Part shown: piece after piece, positions 22,778-35,065 of the stretch
How the letters are laid out: each line of letters begins with the position of its first letter
Position numbering within the stretch: position 1 is the first letter of the stretch
Position numbers and translations under genes: made by a program
NCBI GenBank assembly: GCA_945910005.1
Contig: OX246744.1
Span: 39,237,200-39,301,199, forward strand
Source: Isoperla grammatica
Taxonomy: Eukaryota > Arthropoda > Insecta > Plecoptera > Perlodidae
Direction: 5' to 3'
Length of the DNA stretch: 64,000 nucleotides
Notes under the pieces: generated by a model
The model's database searches: none
What the model was told of the DNA's origin: nothing
Seen by the model: the letters and a program-made list of their open reading frames with translations, nothing else

Positions 22778-25700
22778 CTGGCTGCCCCCTCCCTGGCCGC
22801 CCTGGTCCTCCACAGCGGGAAGGACTGCGCCGCCATCAGTGCCTGCTGCCCCCTACACGGCCTCCCTGGTCCTCCACAGCGGGAAGGACTGCGCCGCCAT
22901 CAGTGCCTGCTGCCCCCTACACGGCCTCCCTGGTCCTCCACAGCGGGAAGGACTGCGCCGCCATCAGTGCCTGCTGCCCCCTACACGGCCTCCCTGGTCC
23001 TCCACAGCGGGAAGGACTGCGCCGCCATCAGTGCCGGCTGCCCCCTACCCGGCCTCCCTGGTCCTCCACAACGGGAAGGACTGCGCCGCCATCAGTGCCT
23101 GCTGCCCCCTACACGGCCTCCCTGGTCCTCCACAGCGGGAAGGACTGCGCCGCCATCAGTGCCTGCTGCCCCCTACACGGCCTCCCTGGTCCTCCACAGC
23201 GGGAAGGACTGCGCCGCCATCAGTGCCTGCTGCCCCCTACCTGGCCGCCCTGGTCCTCCACAGCGGGAAGGACTGCGCCGCCATCAGTGCCTGCTGCCCC
23301 CTCCCTGGCCGCCCTGGTCCTCCACAGCGGGAAGGACTGCGCCGCCATCAGTGCCTGCTGCCCCCTCCCCGGCCGCCCTGGTCCTCCACAGCGGGAAGGA
23401 CTGCGCCGCCATCAGTGCCAGCTGCCCCCTACACGGCCTCCCTGGTCCTCCACAGCGGGAAGGACTGCGCCGCCATCAGTGCCTGCTGCCCCCTCCCTGG
23501 CCGCCCTGGTCCTCCACAGCGGGAAGGACTGCGCCGCCATCAGTGCCTGCTGCCCCCTACACGGCCTCCCTGGTCCTCCACAGCGGGAAGGACTGCGCCG
23601 CCATCAGTGCCGGCTGCCCCCTCCCTGGCCGCCCTGGTCCTCCACAGCGGGAAGGACTGCGCCGCCATCAGTGCCTGCTGCCCCCTACACGGCCTCCCTG
23701 GTCCTCCACAGCGGGAAGGACTGCGCCGCCATCAGTGCCTGCTGCCCCCTACACGGCCTCCCTGGTCCTCCACAGCGGGAAGGACTGCGCCGCCATCAGT
23801 GCCTGCTGCCCCCTCCCCGGCCTCCCTGGTCCTCCACAGCGGGAAGGACTGCGCCGCCATCAGTGCCTGCTGCCCCCTACACGGCCTCCCTGGTCCTCCA
23901 CAGCGGGAAGGACTGCGCCGCCATCAGTGCCTGCTGCCCCCTACACGGCCTCCCTGGTCCTCCACAGCGGGAAGGACTGCGCCGCCATCAGTGCCTGCTG
24001 CCCCCTCCCTGGCCGCCCTGGTCCTCCACAACGGGAAGGACTGCGCCGCCATCAGTGCCTGCTGCCCCCTCCCTGGCCGCCCTGGTCCTCCACAGCGGGA
24101 AGGACTGCGCCGCCATCAGTGCCTGCTGCCCCCTACCTGGCCGCCCTGGTCCTCCACAACGGGAAGGACTGCGCCGCCATCAGTGCCGGCTGCCCCCTCC
24201 CTGGCCGCCCTGGTCCTCCACAACGGGAAGGACTGCGCCGCCATCAGTGCCGGCTGCCCCCTCCCTGGCCGCCCTGGTCCTCCACAGCGGGAAGGACTGC
24301 GCCGCCATCAGTGCCGGCTGCCCCCTCCCTGGCCGCCCTGGTCCTCCACAACGGGAAGGACTGCGCCGCCATCAGTGCCTGCTGCCCCCTCCCTGGCCGC
24401 CCTGGTCCTCCACAACGGGAAGGACTGCGCCGCCATCAGTGCCTGCTGCCCCCTCCCTGGCCGCCCTGGTCCTCCACAGCGGGAAGGACTGCGCCGCCAT
24501 CAGTGCTGGCTGCCCCCTACCTGGCCTCCCTGGTCCTCCACAGCGGGAAGGACTGCGCCGCCATCAGTGCCTGCTGCCCCCTCCCTGGCCGCCCTGGTCC
24601 TCCACAGCGGGAAGGACTGCGCCGCCATCAGTGCCTGCTGCCCCCTACCCGGCCTCCCTGGTCCTCCACAACGGGAAGGACTGCGCCGCCATCAGTGCCG
24701 GCTGCCCCCTCCCTGGCCGCCCTGGTCCTCCACAGCGGGAAGGACTGCGCCGCCATCAGTGCCGGCTGCCCCCTCCCTGGCCTCCCTGGTCCTCCACAAC
24801 GGGAAGGACTGCGCCGCCATCAGTGCCGGCTGCCCCCTCCCTGGCCGCCCTGGTCCTCCACAACGGGAAGGACTGCGCCGCCATCAGTGCCTGCTGCCCC
24901 CTCCCTGGCCGCCCTGGTCCTCCACAACGGGAAGGACTGCGCCGCCATCAGTGCCTGCTGCCCCCTCCCTGGCCGCCCTGGTCCTCCACAACGGGAAGGA
25001 CTGCGCCGCCATCAGTGCCTGCTGCCCCCTCCCTGGCCGCCCTGGTCCTCCACAGCGGGAAGGACTGCGCCGCAATCAGTGCCTGCTGCCCCCTACCTGG
25101 CCGCCCTGGTCCTCCACAACGGGAAGGACTGCGCCGCCATCAGTGCCGGCTGCCCCCTCCCTGGCCGCCCTGGTCCTCCACAACGGGAAGGACTGCGCCG
25201 CCATCAGTGCCTGCTGCCCCCTACCTGGCCGCCCTGGTCCTCCACAACGGGAAGGACTGCGCCGCCATCAGTGCCGGCTGCCCCCGCCCTGGTCCTCCAC
25301 AACGGGAAGGACTGCGCCGCCATCAGTGCCTGCTGCCCCCTCCCTGGCCGCCCTGGTCCTCCACAACGGGAAGGACTGCGCCGCCATCAGTGCCGGCTGC
25401 CCCCTCCCTGGTCCTCCACAACGGGAAGGACTGCGCCGCCATCAGTGCCGGCTGCCCCCTCCCTGGCCGCCCTGGTCCTCCACAGCGGGAAGGACTGCGC
25501 CGCCATCAGTGCCTGCTGCCCCCTACCCGGCCTCCCTGGTCCTCCACAGCGGGAAGGACTGCGCCGCCATCAGTGCCGGCTGCCCCCTCCCTGGCCGCCC
25601 TGGTCCTCCACAGCGGGAAGGACTGCGCCGCCATCAGTGCCGGCTGCCCCCTCCCTGGCCGCCCTGGTCCTCCACAGCGGGAAGGACTGCGCCGCCATCA

Positions 25701-28700
25701 GTGCCGGCTGCCCCCTACCCGGCCTCCCTGGTCCTCCACAGCGGGAAGGACTGCGCCGCCATCAGTGCCTGCTGCCCCCTACCTGGCCGCCCTGGTCCTC
25801 CACAACGGGAAGGACTGCGCCGCCATCAGTGCCTGCTGCCCCCTCCCTGGCCGCCCTGGTCCTCCACAACGGGAAGGACTGCGCCGCCATCAGTGCCGGC
25901 TGCCCCCTCCCTGGCCGCCCTGGTCCTCCACAACGGGAAGGACTGCGCCGCCATCAGTGCCGGCTGCCCCCTCCCTGGCCGCCCTGGTCCTCCACAGCGG
26001 GAAGGACTGCGCCGCCATCAGTGCCTGCTGCCCCCTACCTGGCCGCCCTGGTCCTCCACAGCGGGAAGGACTGCGCCGCAATCAGTGCCTGCTGCCCCCT
26101 ACCCGGCCTCCCTGGTCCTCCACAACGGGAAGGACTGCGCCACCATCAGTGCCTGCTGCCCCCTACCCGGCCTCCCTGGTCCTCCACAGCGGGAAGGACT
26201 GCGCCACCATCAGTGCCTGCTGCCCCCTACCCGGCCTCCCTGGTCCTCCACAGCGGGAAGGACTGCGCCGCCATCAGTGCCTGCTGCCCCCTCCCTGGCC
26301 GCCCTGGTCCTCCACAGCGGGAAGGACTGCGCCGCCATCAGTGCCTGCTGCCCCCTACCTGGCCGCCCTGGTCCTCCACAGCGGGAAGGACTGCGCCGCC
26401 ATCAGTGCCTGCTGCCCCCTACACGGCCGCCCTGGTCCTCCACAACGGGAAGGACTGCGCCGCCATCAGTGCTTGCTGCCCCCTCCCTGGCCTCCCTGGT
26501 CCTCCACAGCGGGAAGGACTGCGCCGCCATCAGTGCCGGCTGCCCCCTACACGGCCGCCCTGGTCCTCCACAACGGGAAGGACTGCGCCGCCATCAGTGC
26601 CGGCTGCCCCCTCCCTGGCCGCCCTGGTCCTCCACAGCGGGAAGGACTGCGCCGCCATCAGTGCCTGCTGCCCCCTACCCGGCCTCCCTGGTCCTCCACA
26701 GCGGGAAGGACTGCGCCGCCATCAGTGCCGGCTGCCCCCTCCCTGGCCGCCCTGGTCCTCCACAGCGGGAAGGACTGCGCCGCCATCAGTGCCGGCTGCC
26801 CCCTACCCGGCCTCCCTGGTCCTCCACAGCGGGAAGGACTGCGCCGCCATCAGTGCCGGCTGCCCCCTCCCTGGCCGCCCTGGTCCTCCACAGCGGGAAG
26901 GACTGCGCCGCCATCAGTGCCTGCTGCCCCCTCCCCGGCCGCCCTGGTCCTCCACAGCGGGAAGGACTGCGCCGCCATCAGTGCCGGCTGCCCCCTCCCT
27001 GGTCCTCCACAACGGGAAGGACTGCGCCGCCATCAGTGCCGGCTGCCCCCTACCCGGCCTCCCTGGTCCTCCACAACGGGAAGGTTGCGCCGCCATCAGT
27101 GCCTGCTGCCCCCTCCCTGGCCGCCCTGGTCCTCCACAACGGGAAGGACTGCGCCGCCATCAGTGCCGGCTGCCCCCTCCCTGGCCGCCCTGGTCCTCCA
27201 CAGCGGGAAGGACTGCGCCGCCATCAGTGCTGGCTGCCCCCTACCTGGCCTCCCTGGTCCTCCACAACGGGAAGGACTGCGCCGCCATCAGTGCCTGCTG
27301 CCCCCTCCCTGGCCGCCCTGGTCCTCCACAGCGGGAAGGACTGCGCCGCCATCAGTGCCTGCTGCCCCCTCCCTGGCCGCCCTGGTCCTCCACAACGGGA
27401 AGGACTGCGCCGCCATCAGTGCCTGCTGCCCCCTACCCGGCCTCCCTGGTCCTCCACAGCGGGAAGGACTGCGCCGCCATCAGTGCCTGCTGCCCCCTAC
27501 CCGGCCTCCCTGGTCCTCCACAGCGGGAAGGACTGCGCCGCCATCAGTGCCGGCTGCCCCCTACCTGGCCGCCCTGGTCCTCCACAGCGGGAAGGACTGC
27601 GCCGCCATCAGTGCCTGCTGCCCCCTACCTGGTCCTCCACAGCGGGAAGGACTGCGCCGCCATCAGTGCCGGCTGCCCCCTCCCTGGCCGCCCTGGTCCT
27701 CCACAGCGGGAAGGACTGCGCCGCCATCAGTGCCGGCTGCCCCCTCCCTGGCCGCCCTGGTCCTCCACAACGGGAAGGACTGCGCCGCCATCAGTGCCGG
27801 CTGCCCCCTCCCTGGCCGCCCTGGTCCTCCACAGCGGGAAGGACTGCGCCGCCATCAGTGCCTGCTGCCCCCTACCTGGTCCTCCACAGCGGGAAGGACT
27901 GCGCCGCCATCAGTGCCTGCTGCCCCCTCCCTGGCCGCCCTGGTCCTCCACAACGGGAAGGACTGCGCCGCCATCAGTGCCGGCTGCCCCCTACCTGGCC
28001 GCCCTGGTCCTCCACAGCGGGAAGGACTGCGCCGCCATCAGTGCCTGCTGCCCCCTCCCTGGCCGCCCTGGTCCTCCACAGCGGGAAGGACTGCGCCGCC
28101 ATCAGTGCCTGCTGCCCCCTCCCTGGCCGCCCTGGTCCTCCACAGCGGGAAGGACTGCGCCGCCATCAGTGCCTGCTGCCCCCTACCTGGCCGCCCTGGT
28201 CCTCCACAACGGGAAGGACTGCGCCGCCATCAGTGCCTGCTGCCCCCTCCCTGGCCGCCCTGGTCCTCCACAACGGGAAGGACTGCGCCGCCATCAGTGC
28301 CTGCTGCCCCCTACCCGGCCTCCCTGGTCCTCCACAGCGGGAAGGACTGCGCCGCCATCAGTGCCTGCTGCCCCCTCCCTGGCCGCCCTGGTCCTCCACA
28401 GCGGGAAGGACTGCGCCGCCATCAGTGCCGGCTGCCCCCTCCCTGGTCCTCCACAACGGGAAGGACTGCGCCGCCATCAGTGCCGGCTGCCCCCTACCCG
28501 GCCTCCCTGGTCCTCCACAACGGGAAGGTTGCGCCGCCATCAGTGCCTGCTGCCCCCTACCTGGCCGCCCTGGTCCTCCACAGCGGGAAGGACTGCGCCG
28601 CCATCAGTGCCTGCTGCCCCCTCCCTGGCCGCCCTGGTCCTCCACAACGGGAAGGACTGCGCCGCCATCAGTGCCTGCTGCCCCCTCCCTGGCCGCCCTG

Positions 28701-31700
28701 GTCCTCCACAGCGGGAAGGACTGCGCCGCCATCAGTGCCTGCTGCCCCCTACCTGGCCTCCCTGGTCCTCCACAACGGGAAGGACTGCGCCGCCATCAGT
28801 GCCGGCTGCCCCCTCCCTGGCCGCCCTGGTCCTCCACAACGGGAAGGACTGCGCCGCCATCAGTGCCTGCTGCCCCCTCCCTGGCCGCCCTGGTCCTCCA
28901 CAACGGGAAGGACTGCGCCGCCATCAGTGCCTGCTGCCCCCTCCCTGGCCGCCCTGGTCCTCCACAACGGGAAGGACTGCGCCGCCATCAGTGCCTGCTG
29001 CCCCCTCCCTGGCCGCCCTGGTCCTCCACAACGGGAAGGACTGCGCCGCCATCAGTGCCTGCTGCCCCCTCCCCGGCCGCCCTGGTCCTCCACAACGGGA
29101 AGGACTGCGCCGCCATCAGTGCCTGCTGCCCCCTCCCTGGCCGCCCTGGTCCTCCACAACGGGAAGGACTGCGCCGCCATCAGTGCCTGCTGCCCCCTCC
29201 CTGGCCGCCCTGGTCCTCCACAACGGGAAGGACTGCGCCGCCATCAGTGCCTGCTGCCCCCTCCCCGGCCGCCCTGGTCCTCCACAGCGGGAAGGACTGC
29301 GCCGCCATCAGTGCCGGCTGCCCCCTACCTGGCCGCCCTGGTCCTCCACAACGGGAAGGACTGCGCCGCCATCAGTGCCTGCTGCCCCCTCCCTGGCCGC
29401 CCTGGTCCTCCACAGCGGGAAGGACTGCGCCGCCATCAGTGCCGGCTGCCCCCTCCCTGGCCGCCCTGGTCCTCCACAGCGGGAAGGACTGCGCCGCCAT
29501 CAGTGCCGGCTGCCCCCTCCCTGGTCCTCCACAACGGGAAGGACTGCGCCGCCATCAGTGCCTGCTGCCCCCTCCCTGGCCGCCCTGGTCCTCCACAGCG
29601 GGAAGGACTGCGCCGCCATCAGTGCCGGCTGCCCCCTCCCTGGTCCTCCACAACGGGAAGGACTGCGCCGCCATCAGTGCCGGCTGCCCCCTCCCTGGCC
29701 GCCCTGGTCCTCCACAGCGGGAAGGACTGCGCCGCCATCAGTGCCTGCTGCCCCCTCCCTGGCCGCCCTGGTCCTCCACAGCGGGAAGGACTGCGCCGCC
29801 ATCAGTGCCGGCTGCCCCCTACCCGGCCTCCCTGGTCCTCCACAGCGGGAAGGACTGCGCCGCCATCAGTGCCGGCTGCCCCCTACCTGGCCGCCCTGGT
29901 CCTCCACAGCGGGAAGGACTGCGCCGCCATCAGTGCCGGCTGCCCCCTCCCTGGTCCTCCACAACGGGAAGGACTGCGCCGCCATCAGTGCCGGCTGCCC
30001 CCTCCCTGGCCGCCCTGGTCCTCCACAGCGGGAAGGACTGCGCCGCCATCAGTGCCTGCTGCCCCCTCCCTGGCCGCCCTGGTCCTCCACAACGGGAAGG
30101 ACTGCGCCGCCATCAGTGCCGGCTGCCCCCTCCCTGGCCGCCCTGGTCCTCCACAACGGGAAGGACTGCGCCGCCATCAGTGCCTGCTGCCCCCTACCTG
30201 GCCGCCCTGGTCCTCCACAACGGGAAGGACTGCGCCGCCATCAGTGCCGGCTGCCCCCTCCCTGGCCGCCCTGGTCCTCCACAGCGGGAAGGACTGCGCC
30301 GCCATCAGTGCCTGCTGCCCCCTACCTGGCCTCCCTGGTCCTCCACAGCGGGAAGGACTGCGCCGCCATCAGTGCCTGCTGCCCCCTCCCTGGCCGCCCT
30401 GGTCCTCCACAACGGGAAGGACTGCGCCGCCATCAGTGCCTGCTGCCCCCTCCCTGGCCGCCCTGGTCCTCCACAACGGGAAGGACTGCGCCGCCATCAG
30501 TGCCTGCTGCCCCCTCCCTGGCCGCCCTGGTCCTCCACAGCGGGAAGGACTGCGCCGCCATCAGTGCCGGCTGCCCCCTCCCTGGTCCTCCACAACGGGA
30601 AGGACTGCGCCGCCATCAGTGCCTGCTGCCCCCTCCCTGGCCGCCCTGGTCCTCCACAGCGGGAAGGACTGCGCCGCCATCAGTGCCGGCTGCCCCCTCC
30701 CTGGTCCTCCACAACGGGAAGGACTGCGCCGCCATCAGTGCCTGCTGCCCCCTCCCTGGCCTCCCTGGTCCTCCACAACGGGAAGGACTGCGCCGCCATC
30801 AGTGCCTGCTGCCCCCTCCCTGGCCGCCCTGGTCCTCCACAGCGGGAAGGACTGCGCCGCCATCAGTGCCTGCTGCCCCCTACACGGCCGCCCTGGTCCT
30901 CCACAGCGGGAAGGACTGCGCCGCCATCAGTGCCTGCTGCCCCCTCCCTGGCCGCCCTGGTCCTCCACAGCGGGAAGGACTGCGCCGCCATCAGTGCCGG
31001 CTGCCCCCTCCCCGGCCGCCCTGGTCCTCCACAGCGGGAAGGACTGCGCCGCCATCAGTGCCGGCTGCCCCCTCCCTGGTCCTCCACAGCGGGAAGGACT
31101 GCGCCGCCATCAGTGCCTGCTGCCCCCTACCTGGCCGCCCTGGTCCTCCACAACGGGAAGGACTGCGCCGCCATCAGTGCCTGCTGCCCCCTCCCTGGCC
31201 TCCCTGGTCCTCCACAGCGGGAAGGACTGCGCCGCCATCAGTGCCTGCTGCCCCCTCCCTGGCCTCCCTGGTCCTCCACAGCGGGAAGGACTGCGCCGCC
31301 ATCAGTGCCTGCTGCCCCCTCCCTGGTCCTCCACAGCGGGAAGGACTGCGCCGCCATCAGTGCCTGCTGCCCCCTCCCTGGCCGCCCTGGTCCTCCACAG
31401 CGGGAAGGACTGCGCCGCCATCAGTGCCGGCTGCCCCCTACCCGGCCTCCCTGGTCCTCCACAACGGGAAGGACTGCGCCGCCATCAGTGCCTGCTGCCC
31501 CCTCCCTGGCCGCCCTGGTCCTCCACAACGGGAAGGACTGCGCCGCCATCAGTGCCTGCTGCCCCCTACCCGGCCTCCCTGGTCCTCCACAGCGGGAAGG
31601 ACTGCGCCGCCATCAGTGCCGGCTGCCCCCTCCCTGGCCGCCCTGGTCCTCCACAGCGGGAAGGACTGCGCCGCCATCAGTGCCGGCTGCCCCCTACCCG

Positions 31701-32900
31701 GCCTCCCTGGTCCTCCACAACGGGAAGGACTGCGCCGCCATCAGTGCCTGCTGCCCCCTCCCTGGCCGCCCTGGTCCTCCACAGCGGGAAGGACTGCGCC
31801 GCCATCAGTGCCGGCTGCCCCCTACACGGCCTCCCTGGTCCTCCACAACGGGAAGGACTGCGCCGCCATCAGTGCCGGCTGCCCCCTCCCTGGCCTCCCT
31901 GGTCCTCCACAGCGGGAAGGACTGCGCCGCCATCAGTGCCTGCTGCCCCCTCCCTGGCCGCCCTGGTCCTCCACAACGGGAAGGACTGCGCCGCCATCAG
32001 TGCCGGCTGCCCCCTACCTGGCCGCCCTGGTCCTCCACAGCGGGAAGGACTGCGCCGCCATCAGTGCCTGCTGCCCCCTCCCTGGCCGCCCTGGTCCTCC
32101 ACAGCGGGAAGGACTGCGCCGCCATCAGTGCCTGCTGCCCCCTCCCTGGCCGCCCTGGTCCTCCACAGCGGGAAGGACTGCGCCGCCATCAGTGCCGGCT
32201 GCCCCCTACCCGGCCTCCCTGGTCCTCCACAGCGGGAAGGTTGCGCCGCCATCAGTGCCTGCTGCCCCCTCCCTGGCCGCCCTGGTCCTCCACAGCGGGA
32301 AGGACTGCGCCGCCATCAGTGCCTGCTGCCCCCTCCCTGGCCGCCCTGGTCCTCCACAGCGGGAAGGACTGCGCCGCCATCAGTGCCGGCTGCCCCCTCC
32401 CTGGCCGCCCTGGTCCTCCACAGCGGGAAGGTTGCGCCGCCATCAGTGCCGGCTGCCCCCTCCCTGGCCGCCCTGGTCCTCCACAGCGGGAAGGACTGCG
32501 CCGCCATCAGTGCCGGCTGCCCCCTACCCGGCCTCCCTGGTCCTCCACAGCGGGAAGGTTGCGCCGCCATCAGTGCCTGCTGCCCCCTCCCTGGCCGCCC
32601 TGGTCCTCCACAGCGGGAAGGACTGCGCCGCCATCAGTGCCTGCTGCCCCCTACCCGGCCTCCCTGGTCCTCCACAGCGGGAAGGACTGCGCCGCCATCA
32701 GTGCCGGCTGCCCCCTACCCGGCCTCCCTGGTCCTCCACAGCGGGAAGGTTGCGCCGCCATCAGTGCCTGCTGCCCCCTCCCTGGCCGCCCTGGTCCTCC
32801 ACAGCGGGAAGGACTGCGCCGCCATCAGTGCCTGCTGCCCCCTACCCGGCCTCCCTGGTCCTCCACAGCGGGAAGGACTGCGCCGCCATCAGTGCCGGCC
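22778..32900 (+). repeat. 10.1-kb GC-rich minisatellite, 64-bp unit
   Basis: About 158 tandem copies. The unit runs cctgctgcccccta-acggcc-ccctggtcctccaca-cgggaaggactgcgccgccatcagtg. Most copies are 64 bp. Variants of 55 bp lack ggccgccct, and 63-bp variants read gaaggttgcg for gaaggactgcg. Other variable sites are tacacgg/tccctgg/tacctgg/tacccgg, cctgctg/ccggctg and acagcgg/acaacgg. The unit has no stop codon in any plus frame, and 64 is not a multiple of 3. All three plus frames therefore stay open for about 10 kb (3,365-3,419 codons each) and give a 192-nt/64-residue period. The minus strand is closed regularly by tga in cactgatgg. I read this as a non-coding array whose open frames follow from unit composition. 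The tacacgg type dominates the 5' end to about 24000, and tccctgg types dominate further on. Confidence 0.95.
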
Positions 32901-33615
32901 CCGCGACGCCTTTTTCGACGTCTTGGCTTCAAAAAAAAAGGGAAAAACACGTAAAATGTGTAATCAATCTGTTATGGATGTGAAGGGAGCGAGAAAGTGA
33001 GTAAATGGCTCAAAGAAGTTGAACGGTGACTAAGATATGAAAAAAGCCAGCTAAAGCTAACTCCAACGTAGTTATAATGGCATTATCTTTGGTTAACTCT
33101 ATCCGTGGTATCAGTGCATGGCAAGCACTGAGGGGGAAACAATGCTTCCACAAACATCCCCACTTTTGTCACCAAAATAACGCTATTCTCAGTGCTGTTA
33201 AAATTTATTCTCAGTCTTAATCCATTGATTTACAAACATGTGTTCCCACATTTAATTTATAATTGATATATTCTGCTCAACCTGAGGTTCGCTTAAAGAA
33301 AACAAAAGAACAAGGTTAAGGTGCTGACAGACCATAAAAGTAGCGCGTTCTTCTTTGATTTGCGGCCGTAAGAAACACCAAAAGCCTTCAAATCATCCTA
33401 ATAGACTGGACGGGAGTAGAGGCAGTTTTTAAATAATGTGACGACAACCAGGGCGTCAAGGTTCGGGTCTGACCGGGACAAAACATTATAGAAAAGGACA
33501 CAGCAGTGATTGAAATGGTTAGGAGGTAAACTGTAATAAATATGCGCGTGCCGATCTAATTTTAACATCGTGTACTTGTACACAATTGGAAAAAATAAAT
33601 AAATCTTAGAATTAC
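32901..33615. other. Unique non-coding DNA
   Basis: The array stops abruptly at 32900 into unique sequence with an A run at 32931. No gene or element is recognised. Confidence 0.4.
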
Positions 33616-33881
33616 CTCTTCGCCGTGGTCGTTGCCGTCGCCACCTTGGCCGTTGCCGTCGCCACCAAAACCGTGGTCGTCGCCACCGTGGCCGTTGTCG
33701 TCGCCACCGAAACCGTTGTCGTCGCCACCGTGGCCGTTGCCGTCGCCACCGAAACCGTTGTCGTCGCCACCGTGGCCGTTGCCGTCGCCACCGAAACCGT
33801 TGCCGTCGCCAACGCCACCGAAACCGTTGCCGTCGCCACCGTGGCGACGTCGGCAGCTACGGCCACGTCCTCTTCCGTCGA
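33616..33881 (-). CDS. Glycine-rich heptad-repeat exon
   Basis: A 266-nt exon on minus between acceptor ctttgatttatccgcag and donor gtaatt (phase 1 to phase 0). It encodes DGRGRGRSCRRRH followed by about ten heptads of GGDGNGF/GGDDNGH type (21-bp DNA units, paired into 42 bp), ending DHGEE. No other frame is preferred: the opposite strand is also open but gives low-complexity VAVATK or SPPKPLP runs. Gly/Asp/Asn-rich repeats of this kind occur in secreted structural, cuticle, shell or antimicrobial proteins. No signal peptide or partner exon was found, because the Gypsy element starting at 34060 occupies the upstream side. Function unknown. Confidence 0.55.
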
Positions 33882-34059
33882 CTGCGGATAAATCAAAGAA
33901 GTAATAAAATTGTAAACAATTATACTTCCAAGTATCATACATGAATTATATTTCGTGTGTAGATCTGAAAGGAAACATCACAGGTAGGAAAGGTGTCTAT
34001 GTGTGCAAAAAAGAGGTCAGGAGGACATGCTATTCATTGAATAGAAAGATACGAATAAT

Positions 34060-35016
34060 TGTTACACCCGTATTTGACGGGAACAATACATGTTGACCTG
34101 CATGGCCGGGCAAAGCATCTAATCGGGGTGGGCGTGGGTTGTTTTCTTCAAGAGTGGAGAATGGGTAGGATGGGCGCCACGTAATTGAGTTTGTTGAAGG
34201 AAACCAATCACGAACAAAATCCTTCTCAATATTTTGATATTGAATATTAATATATTGTACCAAGATTATAAGATAACATAATATAAACATAAACAACATA
34301 AACAACAAATTTTCTTGTGTTTTCACGGTTAAGTTCACTTTCATCTAGATAATAGTAATCATGTGTATACCATTGAATAATTGACTAAGTTATGTACATT
34401 AATACTTATAGTATCGATCTTTTCGCTAATATCTATCTTGATTGTAACTGTTATTGTCTGGCTATAGATGTGACGTATCGTACTGTTGTTTACACTCGAC
34501 GCGGTGACGCGCGAGTGTGTGTATTGTAGGGGAGAGCTAGTTCGTCTGCTAGAAGAAGTGCTCTTCTTCTGATACTTAGCACTGAAACCAAAAAAACGGG
34601 CGTTTCAGTGTTGGGCCATTTCTTCTACACGCCAAACTTTTAATAGTCTATAATTTGGCAACAGATCTTACCTTCTATCAATGACTCGTGGAATGAACGG
34701 CGGCTGTATTGGCGTGGAAACTTCTCAAATTGCTCCGATATATTTTATCGATCACAGGTAAACGAAAGTAATTCACCGAAAGTTCGAATCTACTCCTATT
34801 TTACACTGGTATATTTTTGAGTCCTCGTAGAAACCTTTGCGTAGATCGCCGCTCCACCGCGATCTGTCCTCGTGGTCGTTGGTCTGTCGAGAGAGTGACT
34901 GCTGACTGACTGGTTCCTCCCCTCGATTCGCTCTTATCAGTGTTGACGTGTAATTCATGTATAGTTCGAGGCTGGTAATTCTAGGTACACTTTGTGGCGC
35001 AAACCCTGGCGTCACA
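34060..35016 (-). repeat. 3' LTR of the Gypsy element
   Basis: This is the downstream LTR for the minus-strand element, starting TGTTAC on plus and ending GTCACA. It is nearly identical to 40423-41379. It contains a chance 104-codon minus frame that I do not regard as a gene. Confidence 0.95.
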
Positions 35017-35027
35017 CTCCCTCCTTA
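35017..35027 (-). other. Polypurine tract
   Basis: On the minus strand aaggagggag abuts the start of the 3' LTR (TGTGACG). This is the expected position and composition of a plus-strand primer for reverse transcription. Confidence 0.8.
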
Positions 35028-35065
35028 CGTCTATAAAGTTTGGGGTGTATATATATTCTGGTAAA

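Noticed and set aside
24884..32570. Short minus-strand frames in the 10-kb array
   Set aside because: Periodic shadows of the repeat between regular TGA stops.
22724..33000. Three giant overlapping plus-strand proteins of about 3,400 residues
   Set aside because: They are different readings of one stop-free 64-bp minisatellite. Unit length is not a multiple of 3, no domain or splice structure is seen, and there is no codon-position pattern. Kept as a repeat and as a finding only.
34030..34344. 104-codon ORF with a membrane-like segment
   Set aside because: Lies in the Gypsy LTR and is repeated in the other LTR, with no known role.
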